Of a stretch of 64,000 nt of DNA, positions 35,480-48,221 are shown in pieces. The stretch is from Dermatemys mawii (Eukaryota; Chordata; Testudines; Dermatemydidae): the NCBI GenBank assembly GCA_007922305.1, contig ML677373.1:18075545-18139544 (forward strand). Reading direction: 5' to 3'. A program made the position numbers and the translations under genes. The notes beneath the pieces are model-generated. The model searched no databases. It saw nothing but the letters and a program-made list of their open reading frames with translations, and was not told the origin of the DNA. Positions within the stretch are counted from its first letter, which is position 1. Each line of letters starts with the position of its first letter.

Positions 35480-35725
35480 GTAATTGTGTGACCCTCATCA
35501 CCGTCTCTGAGTACTTCAGTCATAATTAATTCTATCCTCACAACACTTCTGAAAGATGGAAAATATTATCCTGATCTGTGAAACAGGGAACTGAGGGACA
35601 AGGTAGATTAAATGACTAACATGAAGTTATACAAGGAATCTGGGGCAGAGCAGGGAATTGAACCGCTGGCTCTTGAGTCCCCATCTAATGCCCTATCCAC
35701 TACACCAGCCTTTCTATCCAGTCTA
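35480..35725 (-). repeat. MIR-like SINE, near full length
   Basis: On the minus strand the tRNA-like head (gtgtagtggatagggcatta, then a box-B-like ggttcaattccctgc) leads into the MIR core. On the plus strand the core reads tctgtgaaacagggaactga, then gcagagcagggaattgaacc. Confidence 0.8.
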
Positions 35726-36525
35726 CAGTAATCACTCAATCACTGAATACTGTATCAAATCTGCATAATTAGACACAACAGTACTTGTTGATTGCACCAC
35801 AACAGAAGATTAACATAGCATTATTACATAGCAGGAGAGACACCATTGAAGGTGGTCCAATTTTTCTACATGTATAACCTTTTATTTGGAAACAACCAGC
35901 CAAAATTAAACAGCATTTTGTTTTCCTCTGTTTATATATTCCTGATTGTTTTCTCAGAATGGCTGGATAATGAAATTAGAAGAGACCCAGACAGCTTTAC
36001 TGATTTCTGCCATGTGTTCCAGCTTTATGTTTAAAATAACTGGATAAGCTTTGTAATCAGTCTAACAACCCTTCTAGAAATCCTGTCCTGATCATTTGCT
36101 TGCTCTCTAACCCAAACAGAGGTTCTCCCTTCATTCAATACATGCTATTTCTTCAAACATTATTTTACTGGGGACACAGGAATGGCATCAAAGATTTTAA
36201 AATGGGACTATTGATTTTTGGATACCTGATGTAATTCCATTTGGGCACCCAGAAATAATCATTTTTGAAAATCTTATCCATTATTCATACATGGTTGCTG
36301 CATAAGATGACACAGAGAATGGCAAACGGCGTTTAAAACAAGACAATAAGTACTATACACACATAGTTTAGTGCAAAGAACAAAGCTACAAGAGAGTTAA
36401 ATTCAAGTTAGCTATTATTTAACTAATATCCAGGTCATCATCAACACTAGGATATAATGTTTAATATAATACTTCTGGTACATAAACTCTGAGGGTCACT
36501 CTACATGAACCTTCAATTCATGGCA

Positions 36526-36711
36526 AGCTGGGGTGCAACTCTATCTTACACCAGCATGCCACCTTAACTGTCCGTGTGGACTCTGTACGTTAACCCAGTT
36601 TCAAAGCAGGGTAGATCAAACCACACTAATCAACTATTAACGTGCATCAGCAGAGTCCACTCAGTCAGAGTGCACAGGTTAGTACACGGAAGAGAGTCAC
36701 ACCCCAGCTTC
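36526..36711. repeat. Fold-back MITE-like repeat
   Basis: Outer arms aagctggggtg (36527) and caccccagctt (36711) are complementary. Inner arms gtggactctgtacgttaa (36577) and aacgtgcatcagcagagtcc (36639) also pair. This is consistent with an old palindromic DNA transposon fragment. Confidence 0.5.
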
Positions 36712-38329
36712 CTCCAAAGAAAGTATGTGCATACAAGTCCTGAGTTTTCCTGACTTGTAAGGAAGCATTGTTTCCTTTTTACATTGACATTTCAAGATAT
36801 TTAACAGCAAATAAATTTAAACGGGTCCATGAATAGATGAAGTGAGAATTCTTTGTCAAATGATCATCCTCAGATATTTGTTAATTAATCTGAAGCTATA
36901 TGCCTGATGCAGAAGTCCTTCCCCCATATATGCTATTTTACCTCAAATGTAATTGGCTGATCAATAAATCTGCTTTTTTTGTGGTATGTGTGTTTTTGCA
37001 TGTTTAGTCAGTTTAGAATAAAACCTTTGGAGAACAAGTGCAAAAGACACATGAAAATCTCAAGATTCTTTTCCCCAATTCTCATATTTCTAAAGCAGTT
37101 TAGTTACTCTCTGAAATTCCTCCTCTCTCTAAAAAACAGTCAGTGGGGATGGGCACATATTTTCAACCCATGTTGCAACCCATTTTGGAGTGTGTCCAAA
37201 CAATTAAATTAATGGTCTGTGCTTAAATATAGCCGTTCCACCATTATAATCCATTAGAGACAGATGCATTATCCCAGGCTACTAGATCAACAATGGGCTT
37301 CATTGTTGCTGGGGGTTGTATGGCTTGGTTTTTGGTACTACTAAAGCAGTTAAATTAAGAAATCCAGTAACTCAGGGAGGAAACTGGGAACAGTCAAACT
37401 ATAGTGATCTTATGATCTCCATCTTTAAAGAGGAGCAGTTTTGTTTAGAGGATGGAATAGGATAAATTGCCTGGCTATCAGCAGAATAACTACATTGAAA
37501 AGTGCTTTGTTAAACACTGGGCGAAACTGCTTTTAGGAAAGATCAGCCATACTGTTAAAACAGCTAGACACACTAACAGGACCTGGCCAGTAGACAGTAA
37601 ATGTTGAGCTTCTGGCTTTAATGAACGGTGTGACTGCTGCCTACCAGTAACATTGGCTGGCCTAAATCTCATATGAAGGCATACTCCTAAAAAGCACTCA
37701 AGAAATTCAAGTAATTTAGGTTAAGATGGACTAACATTTTATAAATACTCTCTCACCACTTGCCCAGTCCTGTACTTGAATTGTAGTCCCATTGAAACCA
37801 TTGGGATTACTCCTATAAGAACTGCAGAATCAGATTCTTTAGTACCACACTTAAGCAATCAGACATATTAGCTAATTTCAATATAACAGTTCAATATATT
37901 TGAAATCTCAGGCATGTTCTAGTTTAACATGAAAAACTGAGGCTGCCTCTTGGAACAGTTTTACAACTGACAAGCCAAAGTGTTCGAAAATGCCAAGTTT
38001 TCTGCACAAGGATATCATCAAGCACATAAATGAAAACATCAGCCAGCCAGTTTCACAACATGAGTCAAAATTCAAAATATCACTTCCTCCAAGAGTCACT
38101 TGGCACCACTTTCACAGAGATTGATTAGCAGACACTAGCACTAAATTGTTCTAATTTGAAACCCCAGTACCGAGGTACAGAAACACCTACAAAACCTGAT
38201 AGATATAGTTTTCATCAGAACAATTCCTCTTTAGTAGGTTGTTTCCACTCTTTCGTAATTAATTCATTTCAAGGATATGTTGCTTGATAAAATGGGGAAG
38301 ATAAAGAAAAAGATACCTTGTACCAGCAC

Positions 38330-38480
38330 CTTTTAAATCAAGGATATCAACCCATTTTACAAAAAGTGGCCAGTTAGCAATAGGAGATACAGAGGCACAG
38401 GGAGGTTAAGAAGACTTTCCCAAAGTCACACGAAAAACTCAATGGCATGATCAGAAACAGAATATATGTCTCCCACTTTA
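38330..38480 (-). repeat. MIR-like SINE fragment
   Basis: The plus strand reads gaggcacagggaggttaaga, then ctttcccaaagtcacacg, the complement of the MIR core with little divergence. Confidence 0.7.
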
Positions 38481-39224
38481 ACCATTAATAGACTTTAATA
38501 CATTTTTTCAAAATATTCTCAGAAGTCCACTTGTCTCTGAAAGTGCTCCTCTTCCCCCTTTTAAAAAAAGCTTATATCTCCAGACTTAAAGTCATATCTT
38601 CCTTGCATAAGGGTGTAAAAATGGATAAACTTACACGCAGGGGGGAAATCTGGCACAAATTAAATACTGGAAATGATCTATGCACAATGTAAAGCATAAA
38701 CATAACAAATAAAGCTTAGCATTCATAAACAGAAAAAAAATTAGAAAAGGCTTACTAAGTTTATCTATGCTCCAACAACATAATTGAACCATTAGCTTCT
38801 GGAAATCAAACTTCATCAATTACTGTGGCCAAGTGAATGGACTGCGGCCAAGTGAATTCCAGACACACAAGACAAATGTAACCCTGGTGTAACTTCATTA
38901 ACTTGAACTGAGTTACACTAGCTCCTTATTTGGTCCATTCTGTGAGCCTCAGCCTAGTTTTTCAAGGCATAAGATCAGCCAATTCAATATTAATGCAAAG
39001 TTTTAAGGGATCAAGTACTTGAAAGAACTGACTTCAGAAGGAACACGGACTACGTTGCTGAATCCTAAGCCTAAGAGGAAATGGAACTCTGATCCAGTGA
39101 ACATATTCTGCGCAGTTCTGTGATGCAAACTGAATCCAGCACATATAGATGAAACACCCATCAGAGAGTACACCTTTTCTTCAATAAACCAAAGTTTGTT
39201 ATACCCAAAGCTATCAGTTTCCTA

Positions 39225-39345
39225 ATAAATTAGATTGTAAGTTCTTTGAGGTAGGGACTGCCTTTTACTACAATACATTTTTGTACACTTGCTAGTGCAA
39301 CAGGGCCCATCTATTCTGATTAGGGGCTTTGGGCTTTTATTCATA
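39225..39345 (+). repeat. MIR1_Amn-like SINE 3' tail
   Basis: The phrase ttagattgtaagttctttga, then ggtagggactgcctttta, then a gtacacttgctagtgcaaca-type ending, matches the amniote SINE tail I know as MIR1_Amn. The name is from memory. Confidence 0.55.
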
Positions 39346-39489
39346 TTACCTGTATTATAGAAGATAGAAACAGATCTAACCTCTTTGCTGCCCTCTCATT
39401 GAAAAGACACCTTATTTTTCTGCTTTTGGAACTAAACTTCAACTTCCTTTTGCTATCCAGGTACTTATTGGATAACATCTAAAGGCCAA

Positions 39490-39735
39490 CTAGTATATTT
39501 TGCATCTGGATAGCATCTTCCATCTGAGTTTTCAGCATGCTTTACAAACACTAAATATAGCATTGCAACCCACTTGGTAAGCACTGTAATTTTTATAGAT
39601 TAGGAAACTGTCATAAAAAGGGTAAATGATTTGCCCAAGAAAATAAAGGAAGTGTACTCCAGTCCCAAGAATAGCACCCAGATCTGCTGATGCCTGGTTT
39701 TGTGCCTTACCCCCATAGCTACCCTTTCTTCTGAC
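39490..39735 (-). repeat. MIR-like SINE
   Basis: The plus strand shows gcatgctttacaaacactaa, then gattaggaaactgtcataaa and gtaaatgatttgcccaagaa, a diverged complement of MIR. Confidence 0.6.
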
Positions 39736-42502
39736 TCAGCAAGACCAAAAATCTTCAATTGTAAAAATGACCAGCTACTTCAGGAACTGTTTTTCTGAAC
39801 TTACTGGCTAGTTATATAAAGGGGCTGAAAACTAGGAAATTCTATGTTTATGACTGATTCCAGATCTAACGAGTCTGTAGGCGATAACTGGTAGTCATAT
39901 ATACACACAGTATACTTACCAAGCCCATTCAGCAATAGCTTTCAAATGGAGGAATTTCCAACTGCTTTTATGGGTAAGTTTCACAAGATCTCAAGGGACA
40001 AAATTTACAGGTCAAATCAAAGCTGTGCTCTATGATTGACAATTACTCCCAGTTAATCCTATAGTCATGTTTTTAATTTGTCAAATCTAAATATTAAGTA
40101 TTCATGTAGCCAAAGGTCAGTCATTTTAAATTAAGGGGAAAAGGAAGGGAAAAACATACAGAAGAGCATTTCAAATTTTGATTTCTCTCTACAACTGAGA
40201 ACTGTTTACCTTAAAAAACATGATTATAGATAAATACATGGATTAAAAAATGGCCTGTGAAACTTGGGTTTCTAAGGCATAATTTGAGATCTCCATTGTT
40301 CAACTATGCATTTATATCATCAGTCACTGAAGTATTTCCCTCCTGCCTAACCTATGATTTCTGCTGGTGGATTATGCTCTGCTATACAAGTACCAAGAAC
40401 TATTGTTTATGACCATATACAAAATTAGCAGAACAAGTTACTCTCCAATGTAAGCGCCCTGTTGGATCTGAAGGATGCTTTTTGCTACAGCCTAGTAAGT
40501 GCACAGCTAAATCAGCAGCTTAAACCAGGATCTGCAATTTAAAATTTTGGGGGGTTTTCCTAAAGGCAAAGAGAGGACATAATCTGAACCTCCGAGATAG
40601 TATTGGTTGAAAGACGTCAGAGGAAAGACAAAGATAGTTACAATTGTGGATCAGAAATGAATAGGATGAAACAAGGTTATTTAGTTGGGGAAAGAGAAGG
40701 GGACTCAGGTGTTCAGAGTTCGCCAGAATGTAAATTAGAACTAGTCACCTATTCTTAAAATAAAACAGGCATTTGAACTGTACCGCTTTCAGGAATGATT
40801 CGTCTTGCCTACCCCCAAGTTTCACCTCACTTAAAAACTACCTGCTTATAAAATCAGATACAAAAAATATAAAAAAAAAAGTGTCACAGAACACTATTAA
40901 TGAAAAATTGCTTACTTTCTCATTTCCCATGAACTGTATTCTCAGAGTACAGGACACAGATACAATGTACTTTTGATTTGAGAGGACCAAGTATACCCAG
41001 TTTAATCCATCTCTACTGCTGATTTTTTTCCCTGTCACTGCTTCATATTAGAGTATTTGAACAATATGCACACGGAACTTTCTGCCTAGGAACAGCAGCG
41101 GCCTAAAACTGAAACTCTATCACACAAGCACATTGAAACAAACAATATAGCACACTGTATGACTACTAACAAGCTAATGCAAAGTACCCCCTACGCACCA
41201 ACAAAAGTCTCTTAAAGTTAAATCATATGCAGCACTGGAAAATAATTTTAACAGAAGTCAACTCAGTCCCTGCTAAGAACACTGCCATTTCAAAACACAT
41301 TAAACTAATGTATTCAATGCTTGAGAATTTCATGACTAAGTGTGTATCATCAAAATAACCTGTATATAGTCTAGTGTACCACATCAAATTCAAGCTCCTT
41401 TCCTTTCACCAAGCTCTGCACAAACGTCAGCCCTGCCCACGCTTGCTCTCTCTCATTTCTTATTTTTCCTCCCAACTCCTGTTACTGTGCTATTTTCTTT
41501 TCCCACTTGACTTTCCACCTTCTTTCAAGCCCACCATTACTCTTGGAAAAGCCTTCCATTTTGTGTTTGACTATTACCTTTTCTCTCTTCTCCTTCAGAT
41601 CCCCTTTAGAACTACAGCTGTGCTAAATGTCATCAATGAACCTCAAGTACACACCAGCAATGCTTTTAAAGGTTAGTGGCTCAGTGCATCTCAGACTATG
41701 CTTGCGAAAGTTTAACAAACATGGGCTGATGCTATCCAGCCTCCCTATAGCCTTCCAAGCATCTGAAGACCCTCTCATTATTCATACGAAGCTTTTGGAT
41801 CAAGGTTAATGGAAGAAAGAGGAGTTTCTGTGAGAGGTAGTAAAAATTATTTTTTAGGGCTAAAGTAAAACCTGGCAATTCGTGTTAATCTCACCTGTTT
41901 TAAAGCTTCAGCAACTAATGGATTTTCAGTGGGTGACTCTTACATGAGCTGATCAAAACTAAAAATCAGCTACACAAATGGATGTCATGCTGTTTTGTTA
42001 GTTACTTAACCAGAAAGGTCAAGAGTTTCCATGTTAGCTCGCTAAAATTAGCATCCACTTACAATCCAATGGCAGCAAATCAGAAGTGCTACAACCATGC
42101 TAGTCCTTACCCCCATTATTTGATGCATTTAATATAGAGTGACCAAAAATTTAGGCCACAGAATTCTACAATGTGGTTTGCTGTAGCCTTCATCTAAGGA
42201 ACTCACAGAAATCAGGTCCCAGTCTGCCACCGTCTCTCTTGAAGTAATTAATATACCATTTTATGCATCTTAGTTACTGCCAAACCCTCAGCAAGTTCTG
42301 TTTGGAAAAATCTGGGCACACCAGCTATAAATACAATGCCATCCAAAATATTCACTAACCTTTGATCAGGAACAAAAGTATCCCTGTAGAAAATTAACAT
42401 GTTGTGTGTAATATTTTTTATAACTATCATATGGTCCTCAGGTAACCTGTTGGATATCCATCTGCCTGGATGCCAAGAGTTAAATAAAAAAAGGCTGTAA
42501 AG

Positions 42503-42673
42503 CAGACCTGCACAACATGCGGCCCAGGGGCCACATGCGGCCTGCTTGGGCTCACTGTGCGAGGGGTGGGGCAAGCCAAGCGTTGGGGTGAGGGGAAGCG
42601 TGGGGCTTTTCGGCCCGCAGCTGGTTTTTTGCAGTAATATGGCCTTCCCTACTTTCCGAGTTGTGCAGGCCTA
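42503..42673. mobile_element. hAT-type MITE (family with CTGCACAAC termini), complete
   Basis: The element starts CAGACCTGCACAAC and ends GTTGTGCAGGCCTA. Identical 8-bp duplications, ctgtaaag, flank it at 42495-42502 and 42674-42681. The interior matches the copy at 60614-60820 in reverse orientation (ggggcaagccaagcg, cccgcagctg). No coding capacity. Confidence 0.92.
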
Positions 42674-43427
42674 CTGTAAAGGATGAAACCCACAGGAAAT
42701 GAAACAGTGGTAAAGATAAGGCTCCTAGAGTAACCAGTGCAGGGGAGCTATCAACTGGGGAATACCCCCATCTGGCTCCATCAAGGCTAGAATGGTTTAA
42801 TCTTCCCAAGGCTGAGCCAGGATCAGAGGGGATCCTAAAGCTTCCAAGATGCTAGGGGAAAAAAAAAAGGAAAAAGGTAACGAGTGAGTAGCCAAAGGTT
42901 ACCAGTGTGTGCTGGTGAAAGCTGACACTTTCTGACATGCAGAGACAGAGAACCAACCCAGGAAGTTAAAATATATACATCAAAATTCTTCAAAGAACTT
43001 ACATGAAATTCCAAACATCTATCTGGGCTCATTCTAATACAAACACTTAGCATATGATTTAGTGAATTTCAAAATGTATTATTACCAGGAAAATTGAATC
43101 AAAAAAGCTTTCTTAAGCCTCCATCCCACATATCAGACTAGGCTAATAGTTTTTCCATTTTGCTACCTCTGCTTCAGCAAAACTGGTTAAAAGCTGGCTT
43201 TTCTTTTTAAAATTATATCCCTGCTTTTAGCAAGGCAGGACAGTATCTGTATATATCAATTTTAATTGTAAAGTGGTTTATGAATAAAGAAGAAAAACCT
43301 CCAATTTTTTTTGGAGAGGCATTTTAGCAAGCTATGAAAAATAAAAATCAAGATTTTTCCTTGATAGTTTATCTGCGAATCCTCCTTTCATGGGAGTGAG
43401 GGAAAACAGCAATACTTAGCTCAAATT

Positions 43428-43500
43428 GCATTTTTCATCAACAGACCTCAAACCATTTTACAAAAGAGGTCAGTATAAAACGTAAGCTGTGGGAATGCCT
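43428..43500 (-). repeat. MIR/CORE-SINE scrap
   Basis: The plus strand reads caaaccattttacaaaagag and gtcagtataaaacgtaagct, a short diverged core. Confidence 0.35.
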
Positions 43501-44059
43501 ATTTTCCTTAAATCATAGTCTTCAGTACATATAGCTAACAGACATAATCCACAGAATACACAGAACCCAGACCATGGCAATAATTTGTTTTTCACTGTGA
43601 TATTCCCCATAGCTTTGATGCAGTGCTGGACAGAAAAATGAAAGTGATTAAAGTCAAGACTTCTTGAGAGTCCAGGTTGTATCTATCCTCCCACTGGCAA
43701 CAGAACGAAAAACTACTTGGCTACAATGGCCAACCACAGATCTATGTCTGCACTGCAAGCCTGCTCAACTTCAAGGTCCAGCCCAGTCAGAGTACAGAAT
43801 TAGGGCTGGTTGAAAACTGAAACTACTTCCCCCTGCCCTTTCAGAAAATTTTTTTTTTTACTAAAAAAGAATTTTGGGAGAAACTACCTGCTTTCCTTCA
43901 AAATTTTCAGCTTTTCGGAAAAAAAAAGATATTGTATTTTTGGTTGCTACAAATTTTGTAAAAAAAAAAAAAAAAGTCCTAATTTTCTATAGAAGTAGAA
44001 TCTCTTCTTCCCCTCTTCCTCCCCCCTCTCAAAATAACTTTATACAAAAAGAGAAAAAT

Positions 44060-44165
44060 AACATACACACTTCAGATGATAAGCCTTTCGGGACAGGTAC
44101 TGTCTCTTCCACACTTGTGCAGCACCCAGAAATTGTGGTGTTTATTACTACAACCTTTGTGACTG
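44060..44165 (+). repeat. MIR1_Amn-like SINE 3' tail
   Basis: The phrases taagcctttcgggacaggta, ctgtctcttcc and gtgcagcacccagaaattgt match the same tail as at 39225. Confidence 0.5.
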
Positions 44166-46569
44166 TGGGGGATAGGGGGAAGAGGGAGAGAGAGATTACA
44201 ACAGAGTGAAAAGAACAATGAGGGAAGAGTGACAAGTGTGTGGGGAATGAAAAAAACGACAAGATACTGACTGAAAAGAGAAAAAGAGGTCATGGTCAAC
44301 CAAACTTATTTTTAGCAGAATAACCCAATTCACATCGGAATAACCCAATCTACACCGGAAGATGTGTTAGAACCCATATTCAGTCAAACATTTTTCAAAT
44401 ACCACAAACTCTAATTTCCATCTACATACCCATCCACTCACTCTATCCTCCACCCACTTTTCATCCATGCCTGCCGTTTGACCAGAATTTAGTAAGTGTT
44501 CCTAGGTACATGTGTATTTTCCATAGCATCAACTGAAAAGAATACACATTCCTGCATTTTGCAGGCTATGCCACTGGGAAAATACTCAGGCTCAGGAGCA
44601 GGCAGTCCTGTTTATGGTCACCTGTGGGAGAAGAGGTAATGTGCTATCAGGCAGTGTGCTTCTTGGGATGACAAGCTAGAGACATGAACCCCTGTGCTGA
44701 AAGAACAAAGGATGACTGAGAGGAAGACCCCAGACTGAGAAAACAGTAAATAAAAGAGAGAACTGGACAGACAACAGCAGTAGCAGGAGTTGATTATTTA
44801 TTGAACACAGTGTTTCTGGGATGGTGTTAAGGATGACACTCTCCATCCCAAAGAACTCACACTCTAATTAAGAGTGCGAAAATATACAAATGCACCGGAT
44901 AGCGTGTAGGCTGAAGGTCTCAGCTTCAGAGAAAAAAAATACTGGAACAGAGACATAGTAAAACAAAACACATGGAAGAAAATCAATCATTACAAAAAAA
45001 ATCCATTATACTAAAGAAAAATACAGAATGAAGAATGCTACATAAATACTAAACAGTCCTAAGAGAACTTATGACGATCATACCAAAAAGGAAAACATTT
45101 TTACTTATTCTAATAAATATTCTGAATTTAAAAATAGAGAACTGTTGTCACTGAAATAGTGAATATTTTTAATCTGCTTTCCCCTTCCCCAAATCTCTGA
45201 CTAAAGGGCATTTAAAGCACATGACATTATGTTCCTGAAAATGTGATAACTAAATACAGAGATTAAAAGAAAGTTCCAATCAGGCTTATATTCCTTTAAT
45301 AATCAGCATTTAGTTTAATCAATTATATATTATATGTAGACTCTTTCGAGAGTTTTAACTGTCATCTACCTAAAAAACAGAAGAGTCTTCAATTACAGGA
45401 GAAAATAAGCAACTTGTCTAGGAAATACGATTCTCTAATACATCCAGACACATTGCAGCAACGTTTTTATGTTCTCTGATAGGAATGGACTTTATTAAGA
45501 ATGTCAAGAGATTTCTACCATTTCATAATAGCCTATTCATTATTTTTATAACCAGTATTTTGAGTTGACTTGTTAATGGACAATTTTTTAAAAATAAAGA
45601 CTCACATTAACTGATTAAAATCTCAGTATAAAATGACATCAAGCGAAATTCATTGTCACTGAGAAGTTTGAGGTTATGTTCTATTCCAGACATAATTTCT
45701 TATCTAAACTGTCCAACTGCCTATTCTTTTTCAAGTTTTATTTTTATTGGGGTCACCGATGTAAAAAGATGATTACGTGACTCCAAGTGAAAACATCAAA
45801 GTAATAGAAAGAGTGGTCACATGGGTCACAGCTGTACAAAGTACAGTTGTAAATTATACCAGGCAAGAGAGAGTACATCAACTCTGAACAAGGAGAAAAA
45901 GTGCTAGCACTTCTAAAATCCAAGTGTTAGCTCATTTGATGGATTGCAATTATCAAACTAAGATTCAAATAGAGATGCATACCCCAACCCAGATTGTCCC
46001 CACTGACATTTTTCCACATACCATTTCCTCCTCCCACCCTAATTATCTGACATTTGAGGTAAGTTTGTTTTCTCTCTATTTCTGTATTGGAAGGGTGGAA
46101 GCTTTGTTAAAAAACCAAAACCAAACAGTGCTCTTGGAACTTTCTGGACTGACTACATGAGATTATTGCAATGTGAGTAGAAAATTCCCCAAGAAACAAA
46201 GCACACTGACTGAAACGCACTGACTTTCACAGACAATGTGCTTAAAAAGAAATCTTTGCCACTAACTCCATTCAGCAATTCTGCAAGACAAGTTCAACGC
46301 ACATCTGTCCTTTTCCTTTTAAGGTGGTTACTCTATTTTTCTCTGTAGCTGGATGAAACATTAGCTCTCTCGTCTTGCATAAGTAATTCATTAAAGCTGC
46401 TGAAGTAGAATACTCTTGCCTACTAAATCATTTCTGATATTGCCAACACCACATGCTCCCAAAGGGGTACTTAATTGCATTCACTTATGGATATGATTCC
46501 AAGGTGCAAATGAGCTAAAAAAGTCACTTTTTCTAGCCAGAGTAAGGTATGTCCAGTAAGAAACCTCAC

Positions 46570-48221
46570 CTTCAATATTTCCGGTTCTTTGATGTCCAGA
46601 GATGCTGTATTCCACTGTTTTCTCAGATTTTTATGTAGTTTGTGAAATTCACGAGCACTTGGTATAAGAAGCCAAATCACACAGATAGCAATCATAAATC
46701 CAAGGGCAACTCCCAGGAAGAGTCCACAGAAGTAACTAGGGAGAGGGAGTATAAGGTAAGCATAGACTAACATTGTAAAGAAGTACAAAGTCTTAATGGG
46801 TATTTTAGGCTGCTGCACACATAAATCAACTTCATCCTCGCTACTGAGTGCAGTACCATATTCCTCAGTTATTTCTGCCTGGAGCAAAGGTTCTGTAGGT
46901 TTTTCCATTTTGCTTTCATCCTCTATTAAAAAAAAGTCTTCAGAATACAGTTCACAAAATTCTTCATCCTCTTTGCTTGCCAGTGCAGACAAAGAACATT
47001 TTTCCAGCACCAGCGAAGTCTTCAAATTTAGGTCCTTTGTGCTTACAGACTGAGAGTTTTTAGTGTCTGTGTCTTTCAGATGTTCCTCAGCAGTTTGAGA
47101 CTGGTTACTTTTATTTAGAGTAGAATCACTTCCGTAGTAGTCCCCTTCAGAATCACATTCTTCTTCCTTAATGCTATAGTTGTTATTGCTTTCCAAGTGG
47201 CCATTTAAATTGGAAAGATTTGAGAGTTCTGAAGCACTTGCAGATAAGGCTTTGGGCCTGTGGCTACTACTTTCATCGCCCATTATTTTGCTGAGGAGTT
47301 GAAAAGGCTCATAGATGACTTCTGAAAGGCGTCTTTTAGTGTCTTCAATTTTAGCCTCCATTTCAGGTACTTTAAAAAAGGAACGAGTATCTGACGGAGA
47401 TGTTAATGGGGATGAGGGGGCAGTTTTAGAATCGCCACCTGTAACTCGAGGCTGAGTGAACTGCTTGAACAGGTGTAAGTTCAGTTTAGAGTCTGGTTTG
47501 TAGGATACAGCTTCAGATTCTTGTTTAGATGTGTCTGTGGACAGAGACTTCACTAAGGTTTTCATTAAGTGTCTATGTCTTGTGGGCGGGGTGGGCTCTT
47601 TTGGTTCTACATCTGTTGAAAGGGACCTAACTAAACTCATAAAAGGCTTTGAACTAGAAACAGTGGATGAAGCACTAGACAAGACAGTTGGCTTGGATGG
47701 AGAGGACAATGGGGAAGATGACAAGCTGGCTTTCTGTTCCAAAGGAGACAACACACCTGATGAGCTAGCTACATGATACAAATCAGATGAGGGTGATGGA
47801 ACTAATGGCACTGCACTGAATACTTGTGAAGCTGAAGAAGAATCCAATGGCTTTACAGTGTTTACGGTTGGCAAAATCACAGGTGACGAAGGTAGGAGGG
47901 ATGCAGAGTTGACCATGCTATGCGAGGTAGCTGGACCAGAAAAATCATGGCCACCATGTTCAAAGCAGAGGTCTTCCTTGGCTTCAAGTGCTGTTACAAT
48001 GCTTTGGTCATCCAGTTCATCATTGGGAGACTCCTTAAACTCCTCTTCCTCCTCCTCTTCCTCCTTCCCAAATGCAGAGAAATGAATGGTGATGACATCT
48101 CGGGAAACAGATCGGTGAACCTGCACTTTTGGGGCAGACTGCTTTGAAGACATTTCATCAGTTTTCTCTGCATGGCTACTGTTCAGACTTGTCATTGCAG
48201 GTCCCAGAGATGTGTCAGGAT
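46570..48221 (-). CDS. TEX2: TEX2 coding exon 2: start codon, acidic/Ser-rich N-terminus and membrane hairpin
   Basis: This is the first coding exon. The ATG lies at 48195-48193, after 26 nt of 5' UTR and a CCATAG acceptor ending at 48222. Coding runs 542 codons to AAG, then the donor GTGAGG at 46569 (phase 0). Visible features are an acidic Glu run at residues 45-52, long Ser/Pro-rich low-complexity stretches with repeated SLSTD motifs (about 190-225), and a hydrophobic hairpin at about 469-511 followed by a basic segment. The start MTSL, the RSVSRD motif and the DIKEPEILK end match TEX2 as I know it. TEX2 is an ER-anchored lipid-transfer protein related to yeast Nvj2, acting at ER contact sites. 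The N-terminus is probably disordered and cytosolic, with the hairpin anchoring it in the ER. The reading frame continues 32 codons past the donor to a stop at 46471, so that tail is intronic. Confidence 0.96.

Larger units (their letters stand above)
30960..46569 (-). other. TEX2: TEX2 intron 2
   Basis: This is the largest complete intron here (15.6 kb). Recognised contents: MIRs at 31095-31320, 35480-35725, 38330-38480 and 39490-39735; a decayed coding-like block at 32850-35390 split by an LTR (33920-35075); a fold-back MITE at 36526-36711; MIR1_Amn-like tails at 39225-39345 and 44060-44165; and a hAT MITE at 42503-42673. Stretches 31330-32840, 36720-38320, 39740-42490, 42690-43420 and 44170-46560 hold poly(A) tracts and AT-rich sequence with nothing nameable. 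Confidence 0.7.

Noticed and set aside
43810..44300. Several overlapping short frames on both strands
   Set aside because: Driven by A-rich and T-rich tracts and a SINE tail, with no coding support.
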